A DNA stretch of 64,000 nucleotides from Priestia endophytica DSM 13796 (GCF_900115845.1 NZ_FOXX01000005.1:241475-305474), one strand, 5' to 3'. Counted from the first letter of the stretch, positions 40,929-51,778 are shown. Notes: generated by a model not told the origin, from the sequence alone. Numbers and translations are program-made.

Positions 40929-40968
40929 TTGCTTTTTATACGTTAGAAGGAAGAAAAGAACGGGTAAT

Positions 40969-40988
40969 GTTCCTCTTAGAAGAGGAAC
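40969..40988. repeat. palindrome upstream of rocD
   Basis: GTTCCTCTT-AG-AAGAGGAAC, 9-bp arms around 2 bases, without a T run, about 95 bases before rocD. It could be a regulator binding site. Confidence 0.5.
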
Positions 40989-41053
40989 TAACGAAAAATG
41001 AGTTTCTTTTATTTACTTTTAGATATGGTTACTTCAGTATAGTTAATAGTAAG

Positions 41054-41068
41054 AATGTTTAGAAATTT
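41054..41068 (+). promoter_or_regulatory. possible CodY box at rocD
   Basis: AATGTTTAGAAATTT matches the CodY consensus AATTTTCWGAAAATT at 12 of 15 positions, just upstream of the rocD ribosome binding site. Confidence 0.35.
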
Positions 41069-41083
41069 TGAGGGGGATGAAAA

Positions 41084-42277
41084 ATGAAGATAACAAGTGA
41101 AAAGGTAATTAACCAAACTGAAAAATTTGGTGCCAACAATTATCATCCATTACCGATTGTTATTTCAAAGGCAGAAGGGGTATGGGTAGAGGATCCAGAG
41201 GGAAATCGATATATGGATATGCTTAGTGCATACTCAGCTGTTAACCAAGGGCATCGCCATCCTAAAATTATTGAAGCATTAAAAAAACAGGCAGACCGTG
41301 TCACCCTTACATCAAGAGCTTTTCACAATGACCAGCTTGGTCCATGGTATGAGAGAATGTGTGCGGTTACAAATAAAGATATGATTTTACCTATGAACAC
41401 AGGAGCAGAAGCAGTGGAAACAGCGGTGAAAGCCGTAAGACGCTGGGGCTACGAGAAAAAAGGAATTGAAGAAAATAAAGCGGAAATTATTGCATGCTAC
41501 GATAATTTTCATGGACGTACAATGACAGCAGTTTCGCTTTCTTCGGAAGAAGAATACAAACGTGGCTTTGGTCCAATGCTTCCTGGCATAAAACTTGTTC
41601 CATACGGAGACTTAAAAGCACTGAAAGAAGCAATTACACCGAATACTGTTGCTTTTCTAATGGAGCCTATTCAAGGTGAAGCAGGCATTAACGTTCCTCC
41701 ACAAGGCTTCTTGAAAGAAGCTGCTGCTCTTTGTAAGGAACAAAACGTTCTATTTGTGGCAGATGAGATTCAAGTAGGACTCGGAAGAACGGGAAAGATG
41801 TTTGCTTGTGATTGGGAAGATATAGAGCCAGACGTACTAATCTTAGGGAAAGCCCTAGGAGGGGGTGTTTTTCCTATTTCATGCGTTGCGGCAAACAAGG
41901 AAATTCTAGGTGTATTTAACCCAGGTTCACATGGATCAACGTTTGGAGGGAATCCCTTAGCATGCGCTGTTTCCCTAGCTTCTCTTGACGTGATTCAAGA
42001 TGAAAATCTTGTGGAAAAGTCATTCGATTTAGGGAACTATTTCAAAGAACAGTTAGAAAAAATTCAGTCATCGATTGTTAAAGAAGTTCGGGGAAAGGGC
42101 CTATTTATTGGAGTAGAACTTCATGAAAAAGCGCGGCCATACTGTGAAAAACTAAAAGCAGAAGGATTGCTATGCAAGGAAACACACGATACTGTAATTC
42201 GTTTTGCTCCACCGCTTATCATTGAGCAAGAAGACTTAAATTGGGCTATTGACAAAATCAAAAAGATTCTTCAATGA
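41084..42277 (+). CDS. rocD: Ornithine aminotransferase
   Basis: This 397-residue class III aminotransferase matches bacterial ornithine aminotransferase. It converts ornithine and 2-oxoglutarate to glutamate semialdehyde and glutamate. The PLP lysine is in [25 protein letters not shown] and [12 protein letters not shown] are characteristic. TGAGGGGGATG precedes the ATG. No other roc genes are in the window. Confidence 0.93.
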   Translation: MKITSEKVINQTEKFGANNYHPLPIVISKAEGVWVEDPEGNRYMDMLSAYSAVNQGHRHPKIIEALKKQADRVTLTSRAFHNDQLGPWYERMCAVTNKDMILPMNTGAEAVETAVKAVRRWGYEKKGIEENKAEIIACYDNFHGRTMTAVSLSSEEEYKRGFGPMLPGIKLVPYGDLKALKEAITPNTVAFLMEPIQGEAGINVPPQGFLKEAAALCKEQNVLFVADEIQVGLGRTGKMFACDWEDIEPDVLILGKALGGGVFPISCVAANKEILGVFNPGSHGSTFGGNPLACAVSLASLDVIQDENLVEKSFDLGNYFKEQLEKIQSSIVKEVRGKGLFIGVELHEKARPYCEKLKAEGLLCKETHDTVIRFAPPLIIEQEDLNWAIDKIKKILQ

Positions 42278-42281
42278 TAAG

Positions 42282-42318
42282 AAAAAGCAGGGGCTGTAAT
42301 AGTCCCCTGCTTTTTTTA
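42282..42318. terminator. bidirectional terminator rocD/yuzA
   Basis: AAAAAGCAGGG / CCCTGCTTTTT stem with T run. Confidence 0.88.
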
Positions 42319-42549
42319 TTGTTCATTCATTTTTGGCTCTGTACGCTCTACTTCTGCAGAAGGCTTAAACAGAAGTCCCAAGTTAATTAAGCCAGCAATG
42401 CCGACCAATCCATAGATAATACGAGAAAGAGCAGAAGTTTGGCCTCCAAAAATAGCCGCTACTAAATCAAACTGAAAGAACCCGATAAGTCCCCAGTTGA
42501 TTGCTCCGATAATAGTAAGAACAAGTGCAGTTCGTTGAATACCACTCAT
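42316..42549 (-). CDS. yuzA: DUF378 membrane protein YuzA
   Basis: This protein of about 77 residues has two membrane segments and the DUF378 pattern IGAINWGLIGFFQFDLVAAI. ATG 42549 is 9 bases after AAGGAGG; an upstream TTG overlaps the spacer. The function is unknown. Confidence 0.88.
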   Translation of the reverse strand: MSGIQRTALVLTIIGAINWGLIGFFQFDLVAAIFGGQTSALSRIIYGLVGIAGLINLGLLFKPSAEVERTEPKMNEQ

Positions 42550-42760
42550 AATTGACAACCTCCTTTTGTAATCTTTCCTTATTAGCTTGGTGTTTTAGGA
42601 CGAAAATATTCTACGGTTTCTGTGGTAATGTTTGTGGGTAATGCCTATTTTATAGAACATGTTTTTTAGGATTTGTGACACTTTAAAGAAGGAGCACATT
42701 TCTTTACAAAGTAAAATGGATTTCTGCATAATAAGGAAGAAATCGAGGAGGGAATTTGTT

Positions 42761-43924
42761 TTGGATAATTTTACATTTTATAACCCAACTAAATTAATTT
42801 TTGGTAAAGGGCAAGTTGAGCAATTGCGTGAACTCGTTCCACAGTATGGAAAGAAAGTTCTTTTAGTCTATGGTGGCGGAAGCATTAAGCGTAACGGACT
42901 ATATGATGAAGTAATGAACATTTTGAACGAAGTGGGAGCAACAGTTCATGAGCTAGCGGGCGTTGAGCCAAACCCTCGTTTGACAACGGTAAGAAAAGGT
43001 GTGGAAATTTGTAAGCAAGAAGGTATTGAGTTTGCACTAGCAGTTGGTGGTGGAAGCGTTATTGATTGCACAAAAGCTGTTGTAGCAGGCGCTAAGTACG
43101 ATGGTGATGCTTGGGATTTAGTAACGAAAAAAGCATTTGCAACAGAAGCTCTTCCATTTGGTACAGTACTGACGTTAGCTGCAACAGGTTCTGAAATGAA
43201 CGCTGGATCTGTTATTACGAATTGGGAAACAAATGAGAAATATGGTTGGGGTAGCCCAGCAACATTCCCACAATTTTCAATCCTAGATCCTGTTAATACA
43301 TTTACAGTTCCAAAAGATCAAACCGTATATGGCATGATTGATATGATGAGTCATGTATTTGAACAATATTTCCATCCTGTCTCAAATACAAAGCTTCAAG
43401 ACGGTATGTGTGAAGCAACGTTAAGAACAGTTATTGATACAGCGCCAAAACTTCTTGAAAACTTAGAAAGCTATGAGCACCGTGAAACCATTCTATATTC
43501 AGGTACGATTGCCTTAAATGGCATGCTTCAAATGGGACACCGTGGCGACTGGGCAACACATAATATCGAACATGCTGTTTCAGCTGTATATGATATTCCT
43601 CATGCAGGAGGGCTTGCTATTCTGTTCCCGAACTGGATGAAGCATACGCTTGATCAAAATGTGGAGCGCTTCAAACAGATTGCTACTCGCGTATTCCAAG
43701 TTGAAGAAGAGGGTAAATCTGATCGAGAAGTGGCTCTTGAAGGAATTGAGAAGCTACGTGAGTTCTGGACAAGCCTTGGTGCACCAACTCGTTTAGCTGA
43801 TTATGATATCGATGATTCTAAACTAGAGCTTATGGCAGATAGAGCGATGGCAAATGGAGAATTTGGTAAATTTAAAGTACTAAACAAAGAAGATGTATTA
43901 GCTATTTTACGTGCTTCTTTATAA
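42761..43924 (+). CDS. yugJ: Iron-dependent alcohol dehydrogenase (YugJ/YugK, NADH-dependent butanol dehydrogenase type)
   Basis: The TTG start at 42761 lies 8 bases after GAGGAGGG and gives 387 residues, the family length. The NAD(P) region is [16 protein letters not shown] and metal-binding histidines lie in [17 protein letters not shown] and DIPHAGG. The enzyme probably reduces aldehydes with NAD(P)H. The reading frame is open far upstream, but that extension has no start signal. Confidence 0.9.
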   Translation: MDNFTFYNPTKLIFGKGQVEQLRELVPQYGKKVLLVYGGGSIKRNGLYDEVMNILNEVGATVHELAGVEPNPRLTTVRKGVEICKQEGIEFALAVGGGSVIDCTKAVVAGAKYDGDAWDLVTKKAFATEALPFGTVLTLAATGSEMNAGSVITNWETNEKYGWGSPATFPQFSILDPVNTFTVPKDQTVYGMIDMMSHVFEQYFHPVSNTKLQDGMCEATLRTVIDTAPKLLENLESYEHRETILYSGTIALNGMLQMGHRGDWATHNIEHAVSAVYDIPHAGGLAILFPNWMKHTLDQNVERFKQIATRVFQVEEEGKSDREVALEGIEKLREFWTSLGAPTRLADYDIDDSKLELMADRAMANGEFGKFKVLNKEDVLAILRASL

Positions 43925-43959
43925 TAAAAAAACGATCCACACATGTGGATCGTTTTTTT
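43925..43959. terminator. bidirectional terminator yugJ/mrpG
   Basis: AAAAAACGATCCAC / GTGGATCGTTTTTT stem, 4-base loop; closes both yugJ and the mrp operon. Confidence 0.92.
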
Positions 43960-44317
43960 ATTGTTCTTGTTTCTGTTTTTTATATTTTTCTTTAAGGTCA
44001 TCCCTAACGCTCCCTTTCCAAAGAGCAACACCTTTATTGTAAGAGGCTCTCGTAATCAAATGGGAAGCGACAGGAGTTGTCATTAGTACAAAGATAATAC
44101 CAAGGATTACTTTTGCGCTTATATATCCTTTTGTGAACCAGAAGTATGCTGCCGTTCCAATGAGTGTGAACATAATACCAAGTGTAGCACTCTTAGAAGC
44201 TGCATGAGCTCTTGTATAAGTATCAGGAAAGCGCAGCATTCCAATTGTTGTAATAAGGGAAAGAAGGCTTCCTAATAATACTAAAATGCCTACTATAAGT
44301 TTAGCTGTCTCGGTCAT
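43958..44317 (-). CDS. mrpG: Mrp antiporter subunit G
   Basis: This subunit of about 119 residues has three membrane segments and the conserved LRFPDTYTRAHAASKS. ATG 44317 (after GGAG) is preferred to an upstream extension that runs into mrpF. It is the last gene of the operon. Mrp subunits form one Na+(Li+)/H+ antiporter complex in the membrane. Confidence 0.92.
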   Translation of the reverse strand: MTETAKLIVGILVLLGSLLSLITTIGMLRFPDTYTRAHAASKSATLGIMFTLIGTAAYFWFTKGYISAKVILGIIFVLMTTPVASHLITRASYNKGVALWKGSVRDDLKEKYKKQKQEQ

Positions 44318-44588
44318 GATCAATAATCGCTCCTTTCTCAAGAAACTTAGCAAAAGCAACTGTTCCAATAAAGGCTAGTATCCCTATCAGGAGAATAATA
44401 TCTAAAAATGCATCTGTATCAACTATAATACATGTGATTCCGGTAATAGCCATAAGGTTAATACCAATTGCATCAAGAGCCATAACGCGGTCTGAGATAC
44501 CAGGCCCTTTCACAACCCTATAAAGAAGTCCTATCGTTGCTAGCGATAAAATGATTAAAGCTATTGTAGTGAGAATATCAAGGGTCAT
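44301..44588 (-). CDS. mrpF: Mrp antiporter subunit F
   Basis: A 95-residue subunit with three hydrophobic segments and the typical GPGISDRVMALDAIG. It overlaps mrpE by 4 bases (ATGA) and mrpG by 17, consistent with stoichiometric translation of the complex. Confidence 0.93.
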   Translation of the reverse strand: MTLDILTTIALIILSLATIGLLYRVVKGPGISDRVMALDAIGINLMAITGITCIIVDTDAFLDIILLIGILAFIGTVAFAKFLEKGAIIDHDRDS

Positions 44589-45061
44589 CGACTCACCTCC
44601 ATAATAGCTTTTTCAAATGAATTCTTAATATCATCGATTGCTTCGTGCACATCATCGATATGCATTGCATGAATATATAAAACTGAATTATCATCTGAAA
44701 TATCAACAACAAGTGTTCCAGGGGTAAGTGTGATCATATTAGCAAGGAGCATAATTTCCCAATCTTTTTCTACTTCAAGTGGAAGAGCAAAGATTCCTGG
44801 TTGGATTTTTAAGGTTGGGCGAATGACTTCTTTTAACACACTATAGTTTGCTTTGAGTAATTCAACTAAGAATAATAAAAGCAAATAAACGATAGCAACA
44901 AGTTTTTGAATATAAAAACGGTTAGGGAAAAAACGTCTTAAACAGAATAAGATAATGATTCCAACGAGATAGCCTTTAGAAAATGCGAGACCGCTCCAAG
45001 CATTTTGAAAGAACATCCATAATAAAGCAATTATTACGTTTAAAAGGATTTGAAACGACAT
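44585..45061 (-). CDS. mrpE: Mrp antiporter subunit E
   Basis: This 158-residue subunit has an N-terminal membrane region and a cytoplasmic C-terminal domain; NMITLTPGTLVVDIS is the conserved block. Seven bases separate it from mrpD. Confidence 0.93.
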   Translation of the reverse strand: MSFQILLNVIIALLWMFFQNAWSGLAFSKGYLVGIIILFCLRRFFPNRFYIQKLVAIVYLLLLFLVELLKANYSVLKEVIRPTLKIQPGIFALPLEVEKDWEIMLLANMITLTPGTLVVDISDDNSVLYIHAMHIDDVHEAIDDIKNSFEKAIMEVSR

Positions 45062-45068
45062 ATTTCAC

Positions 45069-46550
45069 CTACTCCTTTAAAACCGCGTCAATATAAATAG
45101 ACGGGTCCATTAGCGTTTTTGCAGCCTCAAAAATATAAGGAGAAACAAATTCAGCTCCTACACCTAATCCAACAGAAAGAGCTAGTAGAATGACAATAGG
45201 TAGTAACATTCCCTTTGTTGTTCCTTTCTCTTCTTTATCTGTTAACTTTGGCTCACGCCAGAAAGCATGAATGAAGATTTTGATGACAGAATATAGAACA
45301 ACTAAACTTGAGATTAAAAGGATACCCATAAACAGATAGCTATGTGACTGTGCAGCACCTTCTACTAATAAGAACTTTCCAATGAAGCCACTCAAAGGAG
45401 GGATTCCAGCAAGAGAAATTACAGCTACAAAGAACATCCATCCGAGGAAAGGGTGACGTTTAATTAGACCACCCATTTTTTTGGCTGAAGCTGTTCCTGT
45501 AATAGTAATCATTGCTCCTGCTAATAGAAATAGAGCTGCTTTAATGATCATGTCATGAATTAAATAGTAAAGTGCTCCTGCAATTCCAGTTTCTGTTGTT
45601 AAGGTAACTCCATATACAATAACACCAACTGCAATGATAATGTTATAAATAATAATTTTTTCAACATCCCAATAGGCAATAGCTCCAATACATCCTGCTA
45701 CAATCGTTAGAAGCGATACATAACCAATAATGGTGTGTGTAAATGCTTGGTCATGATAGAAAATAAGTGTAAACACTCGGAATATAGCATAAACACCAAC
45801 TTTAGTTAACAGTGCACCAAATAAAGCTGTTACAACAGGTGGAGGTGCTTTGTATGAACCAGGAAGCCAAAAATATAGTGGAAATAGAGCTCCTTTTATG
45901 GCAAAGACCACAAACAAGAGAAGAGCAATAGCTGTTATGATACCAGGCTGTCCTACTTCTGCAACTTTCACTGATAAATCAGCCATATTTAATGTTCCTG
46001 TTACAGAGTATAAGAACCCAACTGCGATAACAAAAAGGGCTGAAGAAACAATATTTACAAGAATATATTTAAGAGACTCTCGAAGTTGAAGCTTTGTGCC
46101 TCCTAATGAGATCAAAACATAGGAAGACATTAACATAACTTCGAAGAATACAAATAAGTTAAAGATATCTCCAGTTAAAAATGCCCCTGTGACACCTACA
46201 ATCATAAATTGAACAAAAGAGTAAAAGTAAAATCTTTCTCGTTCAAGTCCAATAGAACGAAAAGAAAATAAAATACAGCACAAGCTGACAATACTTGTTG
46301 TAAGGACAAGTAGTGCTGAAAACATATCAGCTACAAGTACAATTCCAAAAGGAGGTTTCCATCCTCCAAGCTCATGAGTTAAAATTCCATACGTTTTAAC
46401 TAAATGTACAAGAAGTACAGAGAAACCAGTAGCCACAAGAGAAGAAACTATGCTAATTGTACGAGAAACAGTAACATTTCGGCTAAAAAACATAAGAATA
46501 ATCCCTGTAATTAAAGGAATTAGTAGTGGCCAAATTACATAATTACTCAT
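45069..46550 (-). CDS. mrpD: Mrp antiporter subunit D
   Basis: This subunit of about 493 residues, related to NuoM/NuoN of complex I, has around 14 membrane segments. The transmembrane Glu and Lys region VFFEVMLMSSYVLIS and FPLYFWLPGSYKAPP are typical. ATG 46550 is chosen; GTG 46559 is possible. Confidence 0.93.
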   Translation of the reverse strand: MSNYVIWPLLIPLITGIILMFFSRNVTVSRTISIVSSLVATGFSVLLVHLVKTYGILTHELGGWKPPFGIVLVADMFSALLVLTTSIVSLCCILFSFRSIGLERERFYFYSFVQFMIVGVTGAFLTGDIFNLFVFFEVMLMSSYVLISLGGTKLQLRESLKYILVNIVSSALFVIAVGFLYSVTGTLNMADLSVKVAEVGQPGIITAIALLLFVVFAIKGALFPLYFWLPGSYKAPPPVVTALFGALLTKVGVYAIFRVFTLIFYHDQAFTHTIIGYVSLLTIVAGCIGAIAYWDVEKIIIYNIIIAVGVIVYGVTLTTETGIAGALYYLIHDMIIKAALFLLAGAMITITGTASAKKMGGLIKRHPFLGWMFFVAVISLAGIPPLSGFIGKFLLVEGAAQSHSYLFMGILLISSLVVLYSVIKIFIHAFWREPKLTDKEEKGTTKGMLLPIVILLALSVGLGVGAEFVSPYIFEAAKTLMDPSIYIDAVLKE

Positions 46551-46884
46551 CGTCCTCACACCCCTTTAAATCATTCATATCGTCTGTCTTTAATTCCTGA
46601 TATGAGCGGTATGCAAGAACTAAGAAAAGAGCAGTAACCCCAAAAGAAATAACAATAGCCGTTAAAATCAAAGCTTGTGGCAATGGATCTGTGTAAGAAG
46701 AAGCATTTTCGCCTAACAGAGGAACTGTTCCTTGTTTTAGTCCGCCCATTGTAAGAATCATTAAATGAGCTCCGTGACTCAAAAGGACAGTTCCGATAAT
46801 AACCCGTAGTAAGCTACGAGATAAAATTAAATACGTTGCACACATAAAGAGTATGCCTGATACAATTGACATTAATATTTCCAT
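46543..46884 (-). CDS. mrpC: Mrp antiporter subunit C
   Basis: A 113-residue NuoK-like subunit with three membrane segments and LLSHGAHLMILTMGGL. It starts within the mrpB stop codon (TAATG) and overlaps mrpD by a few bases. Confidence 0.93.
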   Translation of the reverse strand: MEILMSIVSGILFMCATYLILSRSLLRVIIGTVLLSHGAHLMILTMGGLKQGTVPLLGENASSYTDPLPQALILTAIVISFGVTALFLVLAYRSYQELKTDDMNDLKGCEDDE

Positions 46885-47309
46885 TATTCGCTCTCTCCAA
46901 TCGTTTGAATAATGGTCATGGTAATTCCCACAACAACAAGATAAACCCCCAAGTCAAATAGAGTTGCTGTTGCTAAAGCCGTATGTTCTCCAAAGAATGG
47001 AAGGTCAAAATACCCATACGTATGAGTAAGAAAAGGTACATCAAAGAAGAATCCACCTACTCCAGTAGCAACGGCTATTAAAAGCCCTGTAGCAATCACC
47101 TTTTTGAAATCAAAAGGGATAATTGACTGAATAGTTTTCAAATCATAAGCAAGTAATAACAATAACAAACCACCACTAGCCATCAATCCACCGATAAATC
47201 CTCCACCAGGAGTGTAGTGACCAGTGAAAAACAGATAAATGGAGAAAGTGATGATAATGAACGACACAACGTTCGTAGCCGTTTTTAAAATTAAATCATT
47301 TACCTTCAT
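46884..47309 (-). CDS. mrpB: Mrp antiporter subunit B
   Basis: This subunit of about 141 residues has GHYTPGGGFIGGLMASGG, the MrpB signature, and four membrane segments. The start could be ATG 47309, GTG 47315 or GTG 47321, all in frame; AAAGGAG overlaps the most upstream one. The gene overlaps the end of mrpA. Confidence 0.92.
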   Translation of the reverse strand: MKVNDLILKTATNVVSFIIITFSIYLFFTGHYTPGGGFIGGLMASGGLLLLLLAYDLKTIQSIIPFDFKKVIATGLLIAVATGVGGFFFDVPFLTHTYGYFDLPFFGEHTALATATLFDLGVYLVVVGITMTIIQTIGESE

Positions 47310-49716
47310 GTTCACGTTCACTCCTTTTGGTTAGACGTAATTTAACAATCGCAAAGATTCCAAAAGCAGCGATACCAAGTACTGTAATTTCAAACAATGT
47401 ATCAAATCCACGAAAGTCTACAAGGATAACATTCACAATATTCTTCCCACCTGCTTCTTTATAGCTTTCCTCCACAAAATACTTAGAAATAGAAGGGAAT
47501 AGTTTCTCGCTATGAGAGGCGATACCAAACATTGTGACAACAAATCCTACTCCAATTGAAACAAGTAAGTTTAGTAATCGAAATCTGAGTCGTTTTTGTT
47601 TCTTTGTGATTTCTGGTAAATGGAAAAAACAAAGTAAAAATAAAGCAACAGAGATTGTTTCTACAACAAGCTGTGTAAGCGCTAAATCAGGTGCCCGAAA
47701 GATAACAAAGAATAGTGAAATGGTATATCCAACGACACCAGCTGCAATGATGGCAACCATACGTGTTCTAGCAAGAACAGTGATGACAGCTCCTCCGACA
47801 GCCAGAAGACTTAGGATTATTTCATAAACTCCAATTGGGGCAACATTTGTTACGTCAAGATGAAATGCATTTGTCACAAAGAGAGAGCTTAATGAAATAA
47901 TAGATAGAAATACAAAAATGTAAACAAGATAATCTCGAATATGGCCAGACATAAATGATTTCATAATCCATGCTGAACCACGTTCTGTTCCAATCAACCC
48001 TTGATCATAAAAATGGTTAAGGGCGAGTTTTTGAGGAAAACGTTCATAAATAAAGGACCATTTTCGAACAGTAAGGAAAAGAATCGTTCCTATTACAATG
48101 ATTCCAATCGTCATAAACAATTCAGGTGTAAACCCATGCCAATGTTTGATTTCCACATCGAATTCTCGACTACTTTGAGCAATCGTTGGAAGTATTGATT
48201 TCATAGCCGGTATGATAAGGGTGGAAGATAGAATGTTTGGGAAAAAACCAAATATAACAGCTAAGGAAGCTAAGATAACTGGTGATATAAGCATTCCAAC
48301 TGGCGCTTCATGCGGTTTTTTCTCAAGCTTCTCAAGTTGAAGTTTCCCTGTAAACGTTCTAAAGAATAAAATCATGCTGTATACAAAGGTGAACACACTA
48401 GCTACCCATGCAATAACAGGAAGAAGAATCCCCCATGTTTCGATATGGTAAATATCCATCTTTAGAACATTAATCATCCCAGTTAGAAACATTTCTTTAC
48501 TCAAAAATCCGTTAAATGGAGGAATACCAGCCATTGAGAATGACCCAATTAAAGCAATTGTAAAAGTAACAGGCATAATCCCCATTAAACCACCAAGTTT
48601 TCGAATATCACGTGTTCCTGTTTCATGGTCCACAATTCCGGCTACCATAAACAAGCTTCCTTTGAAAGTAGCGTGGTTAATGAGATGGAAAATAGCAGCA
48701 GTAACAGCGACGATAAAAATATTGTTTTCTAAGTAGTCGTAATGTAAAGACGCACTTCCAACCCCAAGTAATGACATAATCATTCCAAGTTGACTAACTG
48801 TTGAAAAAGCTAAAATTCCTTTTAAGTCCGTTTGTTTTACAGCAGAAAAGGAGCCCCAAAACAAGGTGAAGATTCCAAATGTTGAAATCAAAATAAACCA
48901 TGCAGCATGGTCACTGAAGACAGGACTTAAACGAGCTACAAGATAGATTCCTGCTTTCACCATTGTAGCTGAGTGCAAGTAAGCACTAACAGGAGTTGGA
49001 GCTTCCATAGCATCTGGTAACCAAATATGGAACGGAAACTGAGCTGATTTTGTGAATGCCCCGAAGAGAACAAGGATAAGAGCAGGTAAAAGCAAAGCTT
49101 CTCCTTTTAGGAGATCAAGGTTAGCTATAATTTCACGGATACTAAATGTGCCCGTCATCATGTACAAGAGAATAATTCCGCCTAAAAGAGCTAACCCTCC
49201 CAAAACAGTAATAAGCATTGATTTTTGTGCTCCATACTGGGACTTCTCTCTTTTATACCAATATCCGATAAGTAAAAAAGAGGAAAGACTTGTGGTCTCC
49301 CAGAATGTATAAAGAACAATTAAGTTATCAGAAAGCACGACTCCAAGCATGGCTCCCATAAAGAGGAGAAGATATACATAGAAATTATGTAATGCCTCTT
49401 TATCTTTTGATAGATAATAAATAGAGTAAAGAGTAACTAAAGACCCGATTCCTGTAATAAGCAAAGCAAACAAAAGACCAAGCCCATCAACATGCAGAGT
49501 GAAGTTGATATCTAAGCTTGGAATCCATTCAAATGTACGAACAACTTCTTCGCCACTGCTCGTAAGTTTAATGAATTGAAGAAAATATAGAAATAAGGCA
49601 AGAGGTAAAATAAGGACAAACCATCCTGTATGAACCTTTCGCACATATCTATATAGAAAGGGTACAAGTATCGCAAATAAGAAAGGCGATAGTACGAGTA
49701 AGTGTAGCAATGACAA
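47296..49716 (-). CDS. mrpA: Mrp antiporter subunit A
   Basis: This largest subunit has about 806 residues. It has a NuoL-like N-terminal part (WETTSLSSFLLIGYWY; FPFHIWLPDAMEAPTPVSAYLHSATMV region) and a C-terminal MrpB-like region. TTG 49716 lies 7 bases after AAGGAGG and gives the usual length. MrpA takes part directly in Na+/H+ exchange and alkaline pH homeostasis. It is the first gene of mrpABCDEFG. Confidence 0.95.
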   Translation of the reverse strand: MSLLHLLVLSPFLFAILVPFLYRYVRKVHTGWFVLILPLALFLYFLQFIKLTSSGEEVVRTFEWIPSLDINFTLHVDGLGLLFALLITGIGSLVTLYSIYYLSKDKEALHNFYVYLLLFMGAMLGVVLSDNLIVLYTFWETTSLSSFLLIGYWYKREKSQYGAQKSMLITVLGGLALLGGIILLYMMTGTFSIREIIANLDLLKGEALLLPALILVLFGAFTKSAQFPFHIWLPDAMEAPTPVSAYLHSATMVKAGIYLVARLSPVFSDHAAWFILISTFGIFTLFWGSFSAVKQTDLKGILAFSTVSQLGMIMSLLGVGSASLHYDYLENNIFIVAVTAAIFHLINHATFKGSLFMVAGIVDHETGTRDIRKLGGLMGIMPVTFTIALIGSFSMAGIPPFNGFLSKEMFLTGMINVLKMDIYHIETWGILLPVIAWVASVFTFVYSMILFFRTFTGKLQLEKLEKKPHEAPVGMLISPVILASLAVIFGFFPNILSSTLIIPAMKSILPTIAQSSREFDVEIKHWHGFTPELFMTIGIIVIGTILFLTVRKWSFIYERFPQKLALNHFYDQGLIGTERGSAWIMKSFMSGHIRDYLVYIFVFLSIISLSSLFVTNAFHLDVTNVAPIGVYEIILSLLAVGGAVITVLARTRMVAIIAAGVVGYTISLFFVIFRAPDLALTQLVVETISVALFLLCFFHLPEITKKQKRLRFRLLNLLVSIGVGFVVTMFGIASHSEKLFPSISKYFVEESYKEAGGKNIVNVILVDFRGFDTLFEITVLGIAAFGIFAIVKLRLTKRSEREHEGK

Positions 49717-50019
49717 ATGATAAACCTCCTTCAAATATACTAATTTTAGACGGATACTTTATTCTAGAACCGATTATATAATAATTCGAGATGCCTTGCA
49801 TCCCAACGACTCTTCTATGTTGCTCAACTATTTCTGTGCTATTAAATAAATAGAAAGTCGGAAAAATTACAGTAAAAAAATTATATATTTTTTTATTTTT
49901 AAGGTCTTTTTTGGGGTATAGAATGCTTTTTTAGTCTTCACTTTTTTTCTTAAAGAATTCCATTACATTGAATAGAAATAAAAAAATCATCTCATCCTAA
50001 CTATGAGGTGATGTTTATT
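49717..50019. other. Divergent spacer between mrpA and the 50020 gene
   Basis: About 300 very AT-rich bases. A minus-strand TATAAT (about 49776-49781) may belong to the mrp promoter; the -35 is unclear. Nothing else was recognised. Confidence 0.45.
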
Positions 50020-50250
50020 ATGTATAAGAAACAAATCATTGTAAGTTCCACTATTTTTATCACGATGTTCACAAGTGCTTTCTTGTTTAATGCCGCTACA
50101 AAGAAAGAATACTTAGATCAGGAAACAGTAGAAAAATTAGTTGAGCAGTATGGAGAGACAATGAATAAGCACCCGTTACGCCCATTCGATTCAAGAGAAT
50201 ACGTGCGGTTGAATAAAGCAATGGAAGAGTTTGAGTTAAGTATAGAGTGA
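50020..50250 (+). CDS. Small exported or membrane-anchored protein (76 aa)
   Basis: The protein has an N-terminal hydrophobic segment (residues about 5-24, possibly an uncleaved signal) and a charged C-terminal part. GAGGTGA lies 8 bases before ATG 50020, and a hairpin follows. No family recognised. Confidence 0.65.
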   Translation: MYKKQIIVSSTIFITMFTSAFLFNAATKKEYLDQETVEKLVEQYGETMNKHPLRPFDSREYVRLNKAMEEFELSIE

Positions 50251-50275
50251 GTCACTTCTATTAAGTGATTTTCCT
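50248..50275 (+). terminator. weak terminator after the 50020 gene
   Basis: TCACTT / AAGTGA stem followed by TTTT. Confidence 0.55.
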
Positions 50276-50422
50276 CCTTTAGGCCTACTCAAACCTTTCT
50301 ATGCAGGATTTATACAATAATTTTGAAAAGAAAGTACTAATATGGAGAAACATTGCTTGAATTCCATGAGCGGTTTCGATAAAGTGAGAGAAAGAGAATA
50401 AAATTTATGGAGGAACATATTT

Positions 50423-51772
50423 ATGACACATGTTCGTTTTGATTACTCAAATGCACTTACTTTTTTCAAAGAGCATGAAATTACATACTTAAGTGATGCT
50501 GTAAAAGCAGCACATCATGCTATCCATGATAAAACAGGAGCAGGAAGCGATTTTTTAGGGTGGGTAAATCTTCCGAAAGAATATGATAAGGAAGAATTTG
50601 CTCGCATTGAGAAAAGTGCTGAAAAAATTAAAAGTGATTCAGATGTTTTATTAGTAATTGGAATTGGTGGTTCATATTTAGGTGCAAGAGCAGCAATTGA
50701 AATGCTTCAACACTCTTTCTATAACGCATTACCGAAAGAAAAACGTCAAACACCACAAGTGATTTTCGTTGGAAACAACATTAGCTCTACATATATGAAA
50801 GACGTAATGGACCTTCTTGATGGAAGAGACTTCTCAATCAATGTCATTTCTAAGTCTGGAACAACAACAGAACCTGCGATTGCGTTCCGTATTTTCCGTA
50901 AGCTTCTTGAAGAGAAATATGGAAAAGAAGAAGCACGTGGGCGTATTTATGCAACAACAGACAAAGCACGTGGAGCATTAAAAACACTTTCTGATGAAGA
51001 GAAATATGAAACCTTTGTAATTCCTGATGATGTAGGTGGCCGCTACTCTGTTTTAACGGCAGTTGGTCTTCTTCCGATTGCTGTAAGTGGTGCGAACATT
51101 TCTGACATGATGAAAGGTGCAGAGGCTGCAAGCGAAGACTTTGCAAAGCCTAACCTAGAAGAAAATGCAGCATACCAATACGCAGCAGTTCGTAACCTTC
51201 TTTACAACAAAGGTAAAACAATTGAAATGTTAATTAACTATGAGCCAGCTCTTCAATACTTTGCAGAGTGGTGGAAACAACTGTTTGGAGAAAGTGAAGG
51301 AAAAGACCAAAAAGGAATTTATCCATCTTCAGCAAACTTCTCAACAGACCTGCATTCTTTAGGACAATATGTTCAAGAAGGTCGTCGTGATATTTTTGAA
51401 ACCGTAATTCGTGTTGAAAATCCTCGTCACGAGTTAACAATTGAAGAAGATGCGGCTGATTTAGATGGCTTAAACTATCTGGCTGGTGAAACAGTTGATT
51501 TTGTTAATAACAAAGCGCTTGAAGGAACAATGCTTGCTCATACAGACGGAGGAGTTCCGAACTTACTTGTAACAGCACCAGCTCTTGATGCTTATACATT
51601 CGGTTATCTTGCTTACTTCTTTGAAAAAGCTTGCGCAGTGAGTGGCTACCTTTTAGGTGTTAACCCATTTGATCAACCAGGTGTAGAAGCATACAAAGTA
51701 AATATGTTTGCACTTCTTGGAAAACCAGGATTTGAAGAAAAGAAAGCAGAGCTTGAAAAACGTTTAAAATAA
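50423..51772 (+). CDS. pgi: Glucose-6-phosphate isomerase
   Basis: This 449-residue phosphoglucose isomerase has the substrate and catalytic regions [32 protein letters not shown], and the signature [13 protein letters not shown]. It interconverts glucose 6-phosphate and fructose 6-phosphate. TGGAGGAAC precedes the ATG, and it is a single-gene unit with a perfect terminator. Confidence 0.97.
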   Translation: MTHVRFDYSNALTFFKEHEITYLSDAVKAAHHAIHDKTGAGSDFLGWVNLPKEYDKEEFARIEKSAEKIKSDSDVLLVIGIGGSYLGARAAIEMLQHSFYNALPKEKRQTPQVIFVGNNISSTYMKDVMDLLDGRDFSINVISKSGTTTEPAIAFRIFRKLLEEKYGKEEARGRIYATTDKARGALKTLSDEEKYETFVIPDDVGGRYSVLTAVGLLPIAVSGANISDMMKGAEAASEDFAKPNLEENAAYQYAAVRNLLYNKGKTIEMLINYEPALQYFAEWWKQLFGESEGKDQKGIYPSSANFSTDLHSLGQYVQEGRRDIFETVIRVENPRHELTIEEDAADLDGLNYLAGETVDFVNNKALEGTMLAHTDGGVPNLLVTAPALDAYTFGYLAYFFEKACAVSGYLLGVNPFDQPGVEAYKVNMFALLGKPGFEEKKAELEKRLK

Positions 51773-51778
51773 TAAATG

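Noticed and set aside
42673..42690. TTGTGACACTTTAAAGAA before yugJ as a third Rex site
   Set aside because: Only about 10 of 14 conserved bases match, mainly in one half; too weak.
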